Made by a program: the position numbers and the translations under genes. From Actinomycetota bacterium (lineage in GTDB: Bacteria; Actinomycetota; Thermoleophilia; Gaiellales; Gaiellaceae), in contig VAXD01000053.1 of assembly GCA_005884155.1 (NCBI GenBank), forward strand, positions 1 to 12,034: a stretch of 12,034 nt of DNA. Direction: 5' to 3'. Under the pieces are notes generated by a model. It had not been told where the DNA came from. It made no database searches and saw only the letters and a program-made list of their open reading frames with translations. Positions within the stretch are counted from its first letter, which is position 1, and every line of letters starts with the position of its first letter. Of this stretch, positions 1 to 8,715 are shown piece by piece.

Positions 1-428
1 GCCTGCGTGACCGAATCGGCAGACGGCGGGTCGTCGTCCGAGAGCAGGCGCGCCGTCAGCCGCAGCGAGCCGACGTCGACCGAGCGCACCCAGGCAGGCC
101 CGCCCTGCCGTGTGCCGACGACGAGCTGCGCGGAGCCGCCGCCGACATCGCACACCGCGATGCTCTCGGCTGGGCTCTCCAGCGAGGCGACCGCCCCCGA
201 CCAGGCGAGCGCTCCCTCCTCCTCGGAGCTCAGGATCCGGACCGGCGCGCCGGTGCCCCGGCGCAGCGCCTCGGCGAACTCTTCGCTGTTCCCGCTCTGG
301 CGTCCTGGCGAGGTGACGAGGATCTCGATCCGCTCGCAGCCGAGCCGCCGGGCGCGCCGTGTCTGCGCCTGCGCGACCTCTACCGCCTCGGCGCACTTCG
401 CCGCGGAGATGTAGCCGTAGCGCTCGAC
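1..428. repeat. Direct repeat copy A inside ppx (truncated by window edge)
   Basis: This block is identical base for base, by my reading, to 598-1025. The offset is 597 bp, exactly 199 codons, so the ppx frame is preserved. Identity ends at 428/1025, where copy A continues gatcttcg and copy B continues ctcctcgc. The left boundary lies beyond the window. Confidence 0.95.
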
Positions 429-1154
429 GATCTTCGAGCGCTTCAACCCGGCGAGCGCTTCGATCACCGCCGCGAGCCCGTCCGCGTCGAACGTCGCGGT
501 CACGCGGCGCAGGGCACGCGCCGTGCCACCTGCGGCGAGCCCGAGCTGCGCGACCGGCGGGACGATGGAGGAGAACTCCTCCGCAGCGAGGTCCAGCGCC
601 TGCGTGACCGAATCGGCAGACGGCGGGTCGTCGTCCGAGAGCAGGCGCGCCGTCAGCCGCAGCGAGCCGACGTCGACCGAGCGCACCCAGGCAGGCCCGC
701 CCTGCCGTGTGCCGACGACGAGCTGCGCGGAGCCGCCGCCGACATCGCACACCGCGATGCTCTCGGCTGGGCTCTCCAGCGAGGCGACCGCCCCCGACCA
801 GGCGAGCGCTCCCTCCTCCTCGGAGCTCAGGATCCGGACCGGCGCGCCGGTGCCCCGGCGCAGCGCCTCGGCGAACTCTTCGCTGTTCCCGCTCTGGCGT
901 CCTGGCGAGGTGACGAGGATCTCGATCCGCTCGCAGCCGAGCCGCCGGGCGCGCCGTGTCTGCGCCTGCGCGACCTCTACCGCCTCGGCGCACTTCGCCG
1001 CGGAGATGTAGCCGTAGCGCTCGACCTCCTCGCCCAGGCCGAGCTGCTGCTTCTCTTCGTGCACGGGCACGACGCCGGGCCCGTCGGGCACGGCAACGAG
1101 TAGGCGGAGCGTGTTGGCCCCGACGTCGACGATTGCGACTCGCACGGCGCTCAT
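1..1154 (-). CDS. ppx: Exopolyphosphatase / pppGpp phosphatase family protein (Ppx/GppA), partial, with internal duplication
   Basis: The gene starts at ATG 1154 and stays open to the window edge, giving 384 complete codons with no stop. The N-terminus MSAVRVAIVDVGANTLRLLV is the first phosphate-binding loop of the ASKHA-fold Ppx/GppA family. The second loop, CDVGGGSAQLVV, and the acidic patch SSEEEGALAW follow. The family releases phosphate from polyphosphate ends and/or hydrolyses pppGpp. It lies 25 nt after the ppk stop, so the two are probably co-transcribed. Only a weak ribosome site precedes the ATG. The oddity is an exact in-frame repeat. Codon 44 (VERYGYISAAK) begins a block of at least 428 bp that recurs from codon 243. 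After the second-loop domain and the segment ending LKRSKI, the protein therefore returns to VERYGYISAAK instead of a normal C-terminus. The true 3' end is not seen. The family call is firm; whether the gene is intact is unknown. Confidence 0.85.
   Translation of the reverse strand, partial: MSAVRVAIVDVGANTLRLLVAVPDGPGVVPVHEEKQQLGLGEEVERYGYISAAKCAEAVEVAQAQTRRARRLGCERIEILVTSPGRQSGNSEEFAEALRRGTGAPVRILSSEEEGALAWSGAVASLESPAESIAVCDVGGGSAQLVVGTRQGGPAWVRSVDVGSLRLTARLLSDDDPPSADSVTQALDLAAEEFSSIVPPVAQLGLAAGGTARALRRVTATFDADGLAAVIEALAGLKRSKIVERYGYISAAKCAEAVEVAQAQTRRARRLGCERIEILVTSPGRQSGNSEEFAEALRRGTGAPVRILSSEEEGALAWSGAVASLESPAESIAVCDVGGGSAQLVVGTRQGGPAWVRSVDVGSLRLTARLLSDDDPPSADSVTQ
598..1025. repeat. Direct repeat copy B inside ppx
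   Basis: This is the second copy of the block at 1-428 and is joined to the unique N-terminal part of ppx (1026-1154). Bases 429-597 between the copies encode the segment that follows the second phosphate-binding loop. The repeat period is 597 bp. Confidence 0.95.
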
Positions 1155-1179
1155 TGTGTCCAGCGCGTCGGCCGGATAA

Positions 1180-3264
<2,085 letters not shown>

Positions 3265-3298
3265 GGAACCTATCCTCTCGTCTAGGCGGCTCCCCGTG

Positions 3299-3320
3299 GG
3301 TTAAGAACTGGTTACACCGA
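3299..3320. promoter_or_regulatory. Putative PHO-box-like direct repeat upstream of ppk
   Basis: GGTTAAGAACT (3299-3309) is followed immediately by GGTTACACCGA (3310-3320), two 11-bp units starting GGTTA. Eleven-base direct repeats are the usual form of sites for PhoB/PhoP-type regulators. The site lies 35-56 bp upstream of the ppk start codon and overlaps a longer motif shared with the ATP-grasp gene. This is inferred from spacing and context only. Confidence 0.5.
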
Positions 3321-3336
3321 GCTGATCACACCGTGC

Positions 3337-4209
3337 TCAGCCGGCGTCGGCCGCCGCGCTGTCCAGCGCAACCGCTTCCATCGAGCCCGCGAGTGCGCTG
3401 AGCGCATCGGCGTAGACATCCCGGCCGGGCGAGGCGTAGAGCGGCCGGAAGTCGACCGCGCCGTTCAGCTCGAGCACGCAGAAGGCACCGGGCCCGGTCG
3501 GCAGGAGGTCGATGCCGACCAGGTCGAGTCCCGACGCCGACGCAGCCGCCTTCGCCAGGCTCACGGCCACCGGCGCCGGCGTGGTGGGAGAAACGGTCGC
3601 GCCGAGCGCTGCATTCGTGCGCCACTCGCCCGGCGGGGCGGTGCGCACGGCCGCGCCGACCACCTCCCCGCGTGCGACGATCACGCGAAGGTCGTGGCCG
3701 AGCGGCGGGATCAGCTCCTGCGCGATCGCGCCGCCCGAGCGGAACCAGGGCCTGAGGGCGAGCTGTCCGACTTTCCGCTCGAGCTCGACGCGGTTTCGGC
3801 AGAGGTAGACGTCGCGGCCCCAGCTGCCGAAGCGCGGCTTGAGGACGGCCGGGAAGTCGAGGTCGGGCAGCTTCGCGTGCCGTTCGACGATGCTCGTGCG
3901 CGGATGCGGCAGGCCGGCGCGGCGCAGTGTCCGCGCCGTCAGCAGCTTGTCGTGGGCCCGGAGCAGCGCCGGCGGCGGGTTCAAGACCTGCACGCCCGCG
4001 TCGGCGAGCCGTTCGAGAATCGTGAGCCCTTCTTCGGCTCCAGCCAGGTCCTCGCGCACATCGAGGCGCGCGAGCGCGATGTCGCCGGGCCTCAGCGTCA
4101 GCAGGGCCTCTCGCGGGGAGACCAGCTCGACAGGCCGGCCGTTCCAGGCGCGCGCCGCCAGAGAGACGTTCGTCTCGCTCGCTCGGTGGGCGACGACGGC
4201 GACGCGCAT
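3337..4209 (-). CDS. RimK/LysX-like ATP-grasp ligase of unknown substrate
   Basis: This 290-residue protein belongs to the ATP-grasp superfamily, which joins a carboxylate to an amine or similar nucleophile through an acyl-phosphate. A pre-ATP-grasp region leads to HDKLLTARTLRRAGLPHPRT (86-105). The nucleotide-binding LKPRFGSWGRDVYL (123-136, K124) and AQELIP (163-168, E165) follow. Then come DLRVIV (173-178), WRTNAALG (196-203), and the metal-binding end DLVGIDLL (229-236, D234) with VLELNGAVDF (245-254, E247 and N249). This order resembles RimK, LysX and related glutamate ligases. The substrate cannot be read from sequence, and no carrier-protein gene is nearby. ATG 4209 begins directly at the Rossmann-like strand MRVAVVAH, but no good ribosome site precedes it. 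The gene sits between the pst operon and ppk with its own putative Pho site, which suggests phosphate-responsive expression. Confidence 0.85.
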   Translation of the reverse strand: MRVAVVAHRASETNVSLAARAWNGRPVELVSPREALLTLRPGDIALARLDVREDLAGAEEGLTILERLADAGVQVLNPPPALLRAHDKLLTARTLRRAGLPHPRTSIVERHAKLPDLDFPAVLKPRFGSWGRDVYLCRNRVELERKVGQLALRPWFRSGGAIAQELIPPLGHDLRVIVARGEVVGAAVRTAPPGEWRTNAALGATVSPTTPAPVAVSLAKAAASASGLDLVGIDLLPTGPGAFCVLELNGAVDFRPLYASPGRDVYADALSALAGSMEAVALDSAAADAG

Positions 4210-4229
4210 GGCGGTACGCGTACGTTGAA

Positions 4230-4250
4230 CCCACGGAGCCCGCCCGTGGG
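4230..4250. other. Short inverted repeat (hairpin) upstream of the ATP-grasp gene
   Basis: CCCACGG (4230-4236) and CCGTGGG (4244-4250) are perfect 7-bp arms around a 7-nt loop. It lies between the pstS1 stop and the ATP-grasp start. It could end the pst transcript or fold in the leader of the next gene. No T-run follows in the minus direction, so I do not call a standard intrinsic terminator. Its right arm forms part of the CCCGTGGG half of the motif also found before ppk. Confidence 0.45.
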
Positions 4251-4259
4251 CATCAGTCT

Positions 4260-4281
4260 GGTTACCGACCGGTGACGAAGC
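4260..4281. promoter_or_regulatory. Putative PHO-box-like direct repeat upstream of the ATP-grasp gene
   Basis: GGTTACCGACC (4260-4270) is followed by GGTGACGAAGC (4271-4281), giving 11-bp spacing of GGTTAC and GGTGAC. The site starts just after the pstS1 stop codon and lies 51-72 bp upstream of the ATP-grasp start. It has the same orientation relative to the gene as the site before ppk. Confidence 0.45.
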
Positions 4282-4287
4282 GGGGCG

Positions 4288-5259
4288 CTAGCCGATGCCT
4301 GCGATCGCCTGTTTGTCGGCCGTGACGACCCTCGCCGGCAGCTTTGCGAACTGCAGCGGCGGCGCGAATTGCTGGCCGGCGGTAACCGCGTAGGTCAGGA
4401 AGGGCTTCAGCAGGGAGGCCTTCGAGGAGCCCTTCGGGACGATCGCGTACGTGAAAGTCGAGATCGGGTAGGCGTCCGGCGCAGAGGCGGGCGGGTTCGT
4501 GATCGAGACCGTGTTGTCCGGCCCGAGCGACGAGACCGTCTCGGCCGCGGCGAGGATACTCGGCACACCCGGTGTCGGGAACTTGTCGGCGGCGTTCTGA
4601 ACGAGCGCATAGTCGAGGTGGTTCGAGAAGACGTATGAGATGCCGAGGTACCCGATCGCGCCGTCGGTACGGCCGAGGGCGGCTGCAACGCCTTCGTTTC
4701 CCTTGCCGCCGGTGCCCGTCGGGAAGTTGATCTGCGTCGAGGCTCCATACTTGCTCTTCCAGTCGGGGCTGATTTTCGACAGGTAGTCCGTGAGCCCGTA
4801 CGTGTCGCCGCTGCCGTCGCTGTGGTACACCGCGGTGATTGCGGTACCAGGTAGCTTGGAGCCCGGGTTCAGACGCTCGATCGCGGGGTCGTTCCAATGT
4901 GTGATCTTTCCGAGGTAGATGTCGGCCAGGACGGGCCCCGAGAGCTTGAGCTTGGCGGGCGCGCCCTTGACGTTGTAAGCGAGGAGAGTCGCGCCCAGCG
5001 CCCACGGCACCTGCACGCAGTTCTTGCACGCCGACGCCTCGTTGGGCGTCAGCGGCGCGTCGCTCGCGCCGAAGTCGATCGAGCGGGCGGTGATCTGTGC
5101 GATCCCACCGCCCGAGCCGATCGCGCCGTAAGTGATCGTGACCCCGGCCCGCTGCTCGTAGTCGGAAGACCACTTCGCGACGAGCGGCGCGACCAGTGTG
5201 CTGCCGGCCCCGACAGCCGTCTTGTCGTCGCCGCAGCCCACGACAAGCGCCGCCAGCAT
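4288..5259 (-). CDS. pstS: Phosphate ABC transporter substrate-binding lipoprotein PstS (copy 1)
   Basis: This PstS protein captures phosphate outside the membrane for PstCA. From ATG 5259 it has 323 residues. Family motifs are GAGSTLVAPLVAKW (17-30), GAIGSGGGIAQI (45-56), DFGASDAPLT (62-71), HSDGSGDTYGLTDYL (146-160) and GKGNEGV (185-191). A lipobox-like VVGC places the lipidated Cys at residue 9, which leaves too short a signal peptide with no positive charge. Reading upstream in frame gives NSAPSRLALIAMLAALVVGC, a proper lipoprotein signal, but the only start there is CTG 5295 inside the phoU end. The real start may be non-ATG or coupled to phoU. Compared with E. coli PstS ligands, F11 is L22, R135 is H146 and T141 is D152. 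Ser49, Asp67, Ser150 and Gly151 are kept. A CxxC pair (C78, C81) is shared with PstS2. It is the last gene of the pst operon. Confidence 0.93.
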   Translation of the reverse strand: MLAALVVGCGDDKTAVGAGSTLVAPLVAKWSSDYEQRAGVTITYGAIGSGGGIAQITARSIDFGASDAPLTPNEASACKNCVQVPWALGATLLAYNVKGAPAKLKLSGPVLADIYLGKITHWNDPAIERLNPGSKLPGTAITAVYHSDGSGDTYGLTDYLSKISPDWKSKYGASTQINFPTGTGGKGNEGVAAALGRTDGAIGYLGISYVFSNHLDYALVQNAADKFPTPGVPSILAAAETVSSLGPDNTVSITNPPASAPDAYPISTFTYAIVPKGSSKASLLKPFLTYAVTAGQQFAPPLQFAKLPARVVTADKQAIAGIG

Positions 5260-5278
5260 CGCGATCAGCGCGAGCCGG

Positions 5279-5956
5279 CTAGGCGCGCTGTTCAGGATGT
5301 GAGGCGTCCGTGAACTCGCGAAACTCGGCCGTCAGCAGGTAGGCCACCTGCTCGCCGACATCGACCGCGTGGTCGCCGATCCGCTCGAGCGTCCTCGAGA
5401 CGAGCACCATCCGAAGCACCCATTCGCGCAGGTCGGGCTCGCCGACGATCTCGACCACCCGTTCTACGAAGCGGCGGTTCGAGCGGTCGATCAGCTCGTC
5501 GAGGCTGACGAGCGACTCCGCAGCCTCGAGATCGCGGTTTGCGAACGAGTCGAGCGCGACGCTGATCATCTCCTCGGCGCGCTCGCCCATCTCTTGCAGC
5601 GTCTGGAGCATCGTCGGGTCGCCTTCGACGTCGGCGACGAGCTTCGTCAGCTTCGCGATCGTCACCGAGTAGTCCGCCATCCGCTCGAGGTGGAGGTTGG
5701 TGTGCAGCATCGCCAGCACGAGCCGCAGGTCGGTCGCAACTGGCGTCTGCCGCGCGAGCAGCGATTGGATCCCTTCTTCGATCCGCAGGTACTGGCGGTC
5801 GACGTCGTCGTCGAACGCGATCACGTCGTCGGCCAGCTCGACGTCGCGCTGCGCGAGCGCGTTCAAGGCACCGCGTAGCACGCGCAGGACAAGAGCGCCC
5901 TCTTCCTGCAGGCTTGCCTCGAGCTGGTCGAGCTCTTCCTGGAAGCTGACTCGCAC
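5279..5956 (-). CDS. phoU: Phosphate signalling protein PhoU
   Basis: This 225-residue, almost all-helical protein has two PhoU repeats. Each carries the acidic metal-binding helix: LHLERMADYSVTIAKL (88-103, E91 and D95) and RTLERIGDHAVDVGEQV (188-204, E191 and D195). PhoU couples the Pst transporter to the histidine kinase, keeping the Pho response off when phosphate is plentiful and restraining uptake. The start is GTG 5956, 9 nt after the pstB stop and with only a weak ribosome site, so translation probably depends on coupling within the operon. Its length is close to that of other actinobacterial PhoU proteins. The stop (TAG 5279-5281) lies inside the likely signal-peptide coding region of pstS1 if that gene uses an upstream start. 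Because the kinase in this window has no sensor domain, PhoU is the obvious candidate to convey the phosphate signal, but that is inference. Confidence 0.96.
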   Translation of the reverse strand: MRVSFQEELDQLEASLQEEGALVLRVLRGALNALAQRDVELADDVIAFDDDVDRQYLRIEEGIQSLLARQTPVATDLRLVLAMLHTNLHLERMADYSVTIAKLTKLVADVEGDPTMLQTLQEMGERAEEMISVALDSFANRDLEAAESLVSLDELIDRSNRRFVERVVEIVGEPDLREWVLRMVLVSRTLERIGDHAVDVGEQVAYLLTAEFREFTDASHPEQRA

Positions 5957-5965
5957 TACTGGGGC

Positions 5966-6817
5966 CTACCCGAACCGGCCCGTTACGTAATCCTCGGTGC
6001 GCTTGTCCGCCGGGGCAGTGAAGATCTTCGGCGTCTCGTCGTACTCCACCAAGACACCGTACCGGTCTGCGCCTTCAACCTCGAGGCTGAAGAACGCCGT
6101 CCGGTCCGCGACGCGCGCCGCTTGCTGCATGTTGTGCGTGACGATCACGATCGTGTACTCGTTCTTGAGCTCGTGCATCAGCTCCTCGATCTTCTGCGTC
6201 GCGATCGGGTCGAGGGCGGAGGCCGGCTCGTCGAGGAGCAGTACTTCGGGCTCGATCGCGATCGCCCGCGCGATGCAGAGGCGCTGCTGCTGGCCTCCCG
6301 AGAGCGAGAGCGCGCTCTTCTTCAGCCGGTCCTTCACTTCGTCCCACAACGCGGCGCCGTGGAGCGCGTTCTCGACGCGCTCGTCGAGGCCCTTTTTCAG
6401 CCCGAGGATTCGTGGCGCCCAGGCGACGTTGTCGTAGATCGTCTTTGGGAACGGGTTGGGCTTCTGGAAGACCATCCCGATCCGCCGCCGCACCTCGACC
6501 TGGTCGACCCCGGCGCCGTTGAGATCGACCCCGTGGTAGAGGATCTTGCCCTCTTGCCGGAAGCTGGGAATCTCGTCGTTCATGCGGTTCAGGCAGCGGA
6601 TGAAGGTGCTCTTGCCGCAGCCCGACGGGCCGATCACGGCGGTGATCAAGTTGCGGTAGACCTCGAGTCCGACGTCCTTGACCGCGATGTTCGAGCCGTA
6701 GCGGGCCGTCAGGCCCTGGATGTCGAAAACCGGCTCGCCCGTCTCCGGGCGGGTCTCGTCCGCCCGCGCCGCAACGTCGACCGGCTTCATCGGCGCCATC
6801 GTATCGGGCGAGCTCAC
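5966..6817 (-). CDS. pstB: Phosphate ABC transporter ATP-binding protein PstB
   Basis: This 283-residue ATPase powers phosphate import through PstCA at the cytoplasmic membrane. Walker A GPSGCGKST is at 63-71, with Q118 in the Q-loop VFQKPNPFP. The signature LSGGQQQRL is at 172-180, Walker B VLLLDEP at 192-198 and the H-loop His at 228. CLNRMND and the QKPNPFPKTIYDNVAWAPR stretch are diagnostic for PstB among ABC ATPases. I chose GTG 6817 because GGAGG (6823-6827) sits 5 nt upstream. The in-frame ATGs at 6799 and 6790 are too far from it and have no site of their own. The N-terminal 30 residues before EPVFDIQGL are a non-conserved extension. The start lies 14 nt after the pstA stop and the gene ends 9 nt before phoU. 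Confidence 0.98.
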   Translation of the reverse strand: MSSPDTMAPMKPVDVAARADETRPETGEPVFDIQGLTARYGSNIAVKDVGLEVYRNLITAVIGPSGCGKSTFIRCLNRMNDEIPSFRQEGKILYHGVDLNGAGVDQVEVRRRIGMVFQKPNPFPKTIYDNVAWAPRILGLKKGLDERVENALHGAALWDEVKDRLKKSALSLSGGQQQRLCIARAIAIEPEVLLLDEPASALDPIATQKIEELMHELKNEYTIVIVTHNMQQAARVADRTAFFSLEVEGADRYGVLVEYDETPKIFTAPADKRTEDYVTGRFG

Positions 6818-6822
6818 ATCTC

Positions 6823-6828
6823 CCTCCT
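6823..6828 (-). promoter_or_regulatory. Ribosome binding site deciding the pstB start
   Basis: The minus strand reads AGGAGG at 6828-6823, five bases before GTG 6817. It overlaps the short pstA-pstB gap and selects the GTG over the downstream ATG codons. Confidence 0.75.
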
Positions 6829-6831
6829 CGT

Positions 6832-7719
6832 TCAACGTCCCAATTTGCTTCGGGTGCGGGCAAGCGCCAGGCGTGCGACCAGGCTCGTGATCAAGACGAA
6901 CAGCATCAGCACGAGCGCGGTCGCCCAGGCACGCTGGTGGTCGGCGGGATCCTCTGATTCCGACCAGATGAAGATCTGAACCGGCGCGTTTGGCAGCGCG
7001 TGCAGCGGATTCCAAGCCACTGACCGTCCGTAGATCGAGGTCACGAACAGCAGCGGCGCCGTCTCTCCGACCGCCCGCGCGATGGCGAGCACCGATCCGG
7101 TCAGGATCCCACCGAGCGAACTCGGCAGGATGATCCCGAGCACGGTGCGCCAGCGGCTCGCTCCAAGCGCGAGCGCCGCCTCGCGGTAGCCGCGCGGGAC
7201 GAGCCGTAATACCTCTTGGGTCGCCCGCGTGATCAGCGGCAACATCACGATCGCGAGCCCGATGCTGCCCGCCCAGCCGTTCTGGAGGTGTCCGTAGACG
7301 AACACACCGAAGATAAACACCCCGATGACGATCGAAGGGAGCCCGTTCAGCAGGTCGACAGAGAGCTGGATCGCCGGCGCCACGCGAGGGGAGGCGAACT
7401 CTTCAAGGTAAAGCGCGATTGCGACTCCAAATGGGACCGCCATCGCCGCCGCAAGTCCGACGAGGACGGCCGACCCCACGAGCAGCGGCGCGATCCCTCC
7501 CTTGTCCGGCGAGAAGGGAATCGGGAGGTCCTTCGTCAGGAAATTCCACGAGAGCTCGCCCGCGCCGCGTTTCGCCACCGACCAGACGACGATGCCGAGC
7601 ACAAAGATGGCCAGCAGGGCCGCCACCAGCGCGACAGCCTCGGCGATCCGGTTGACGACCTTCCGGCGGCGAACGCGGCCGCCGCCCCTCAGGCTGATGC
7701 CCGGCTCGACCGCCGCCAT
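6832..7719 (-). CDS. pstA: Phosphate ABC transporter permease PstA
   Basis: This 295-residue membrane protein forms half of the phosphate channel. A basic cytoplasmic N-terminus (RGGGRVRRRK, 11-20) precedes a first membrane helix at about 27-48. Further hydrophobic segments lie near 79-105, 125-143, 150-165, 202-228 and 265-287. The EAA loop that docks on PstB is YREAALALGASRWRTVLG (178-195). ARAVGET (214-220) carries the conserved Arg and Glu of Pst permeases. ATG 7719 is chosen because it overlaps the pstC stop in the sequence TGATG, a standard translational coupling. A longer reading frame upstream would overlap pstC out of frame and is not credible. The stop (TGA at 6832-6834) is 14 nt before pstB. 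Confidence 0.97.
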   Translation of the reverse strand: MAAVEPGISLRGGGRVRRRKVVNRIAEAVALVAALLAIFVLGIVVWSVAKRGAGELSWNFLTKDLPIPFSPDKGGIAPLLVGSAVLVGLAAAMAVPFGVAIALYLEEFASPRVAPAIQLSVDLLNGLPSIVIGVFIFGVFVYGHLQNGWAGSIGLAIVMLPLITRATQEVLRLVPRGYREAALALGASRWRTVLGIILPSSLGGILTGSVLAIARAVGETAPLLFVTSIYGRSVAWNPLHALPNAPVQIFIWSESEDPADHQRAWATALVLMLFVLITSLVARLALARTRSKLGR

Positions 7720-8684
7720 CAGCTGCCCCCCGGCCGCGCGTAGGCGAAGCGACGGACGATCAGCTGGGCGGCCAGGTTCGTGACAACCCCGATCACGAGC
7801 AGGATCGCGGCGAGGTAGAACAGCGACGAGATCTGAAGCTTCGAGACCGCACCCTGGTACTGCCCGGCGATCCGGCTCGCCAGCGTGTCGCCCGGCACGA
7901 AGAGCGACCACTTGACCCCCCACGCGGCGCCGATCACCTGCGTGACCGCGATCGCCTCGCCGAGCGCGCGGCCGAGACCGAGGATGACGGCGGCAGCGAT
8001 CCCCGGGCGCGACGAAGCCAGCACGACGCCGCGCACCATCTCCCAACGCGTGGCCCCGAGCGCAAGCGCGGCTTCCTCTTGCTCGGGCGGGACGGTGACG
8101 AACAGCTCGCGGCAGACGCTGGCGATGATCGGTACGGCCATGATCGCGAGGATCACGCCTGCGACAAAAATCCCGCTCGCCCCTGGTTGCCCGCCGAACA
8201 ACGGGATGAAGCCGAGGGTGCTGTGGAGCCACGGCTCGACGTGGTCAGCCAGGAACGGGCCGAGCACGAGGATGCCCCAGAGCCCGAGGACGACAGTCGG
8301 GATCGCGGCCAGCATCTCGACCAACGAGCCCACGACCAGCCGGATCCCACTCGGTGCGAGCTCGCTCAGGAAGAGCGCGATCGCGATGGCGAGAGGCGTC
8401 GCGATCAGCAGGGCCATGAGCGAGGTCACCGCGGTCCCGTAGAGGCCGGGCAGGGCGCCGAAGACGTTCTTGTTCGTGTCCCAGGCCGTCCCCCAGATGA
8501 ACGAGATCCCGAACGTGCTCAAGGCCAGGTGTGCCCCGCGCAGGATCTTGTAGGCGATAAAGGCGATCAGGCCGAGCGCCACGAGTGAGGCGCCGGCGGT
8601 GACGAAAATCAGAATGCGGTCGCCCAGCCAGTCCCGCAGACGGCGTCCGCCTCGCAGCTCCCCTGTCGCAGTCACCGTGGCCAC
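7719..8684 (-). CDS. pstC: Phosphate ABC transporter permease PstC
   Basis: This 321-residue permease pairs with PstA. The membrane helix at about 24-48 is followed by an extracytoplasmic stretch with the typical FGISFIWGTAWD (58-69). Later helices lie around 82-110, 115-145, 171-190, 228-252 and 287-310. The EAA loop EQEEAALALGATRWEMVRGV is at 201-220, and LGRALGEAIAV (237-247) holds the conserved Arg239 and Glu243. The proposed start is GTG 8684. No strong ribosome site precedes it, and a second GTG occurs three codons in, so the exact start is uncertain by a few residues. A leaderless transcript would fit. It is the first gene of the operon pstC-pstA-pstB-phoU-pstS1 and is divergent from pstS2 across a 149-bp region with GTTAC repeats. 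Confidence 0.96.
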   Translation of the reverse strand: MATVTATGELRGGRRLRDWLGDRILIFVTAGASLVALGLIAFIAYKILRGAHLALSTFGISFIWGTAWDTNKNVFGALPGLYGTAVTSLMALLIATPLAIAIALFLSELAPSGIRLVVGSLVEMLAAIPTVVLGLWGILVLGPFLADHVEPWLHSTLGFIPLFGGQPGASGIFVAGVILAIMAVPIIASVCRELFVTVPPEQEEAALALGATRWEMVRGVVLASSRPGIAAAVILGLGRALGEAIAVTQVIGAAWGVKWSLFVPGDTLASRIAGQYQGAVSKLQISSLFYLAAILLVIGVVTNLAAQLIVRRFAYARPGGS

Positions 8685-8715
8685 GAAGCGCGCACGCTAG
8701 CGCCCACTCCGGCTT

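Noticed and set aside
1026..1154. ppx duplication as a mobile element or integration scar
   Set aside because: No transposase, terminal inverted repeats or target duplication is seen; the repeated block is purely ppx coding sequence.
4214..4223. Palindrome GTACGCGTAC before the ATP-grasp start
   Set aside because: A 10-bp palindrome in GC-rich DNA occurs by chance and no second copy was found in other gaps.
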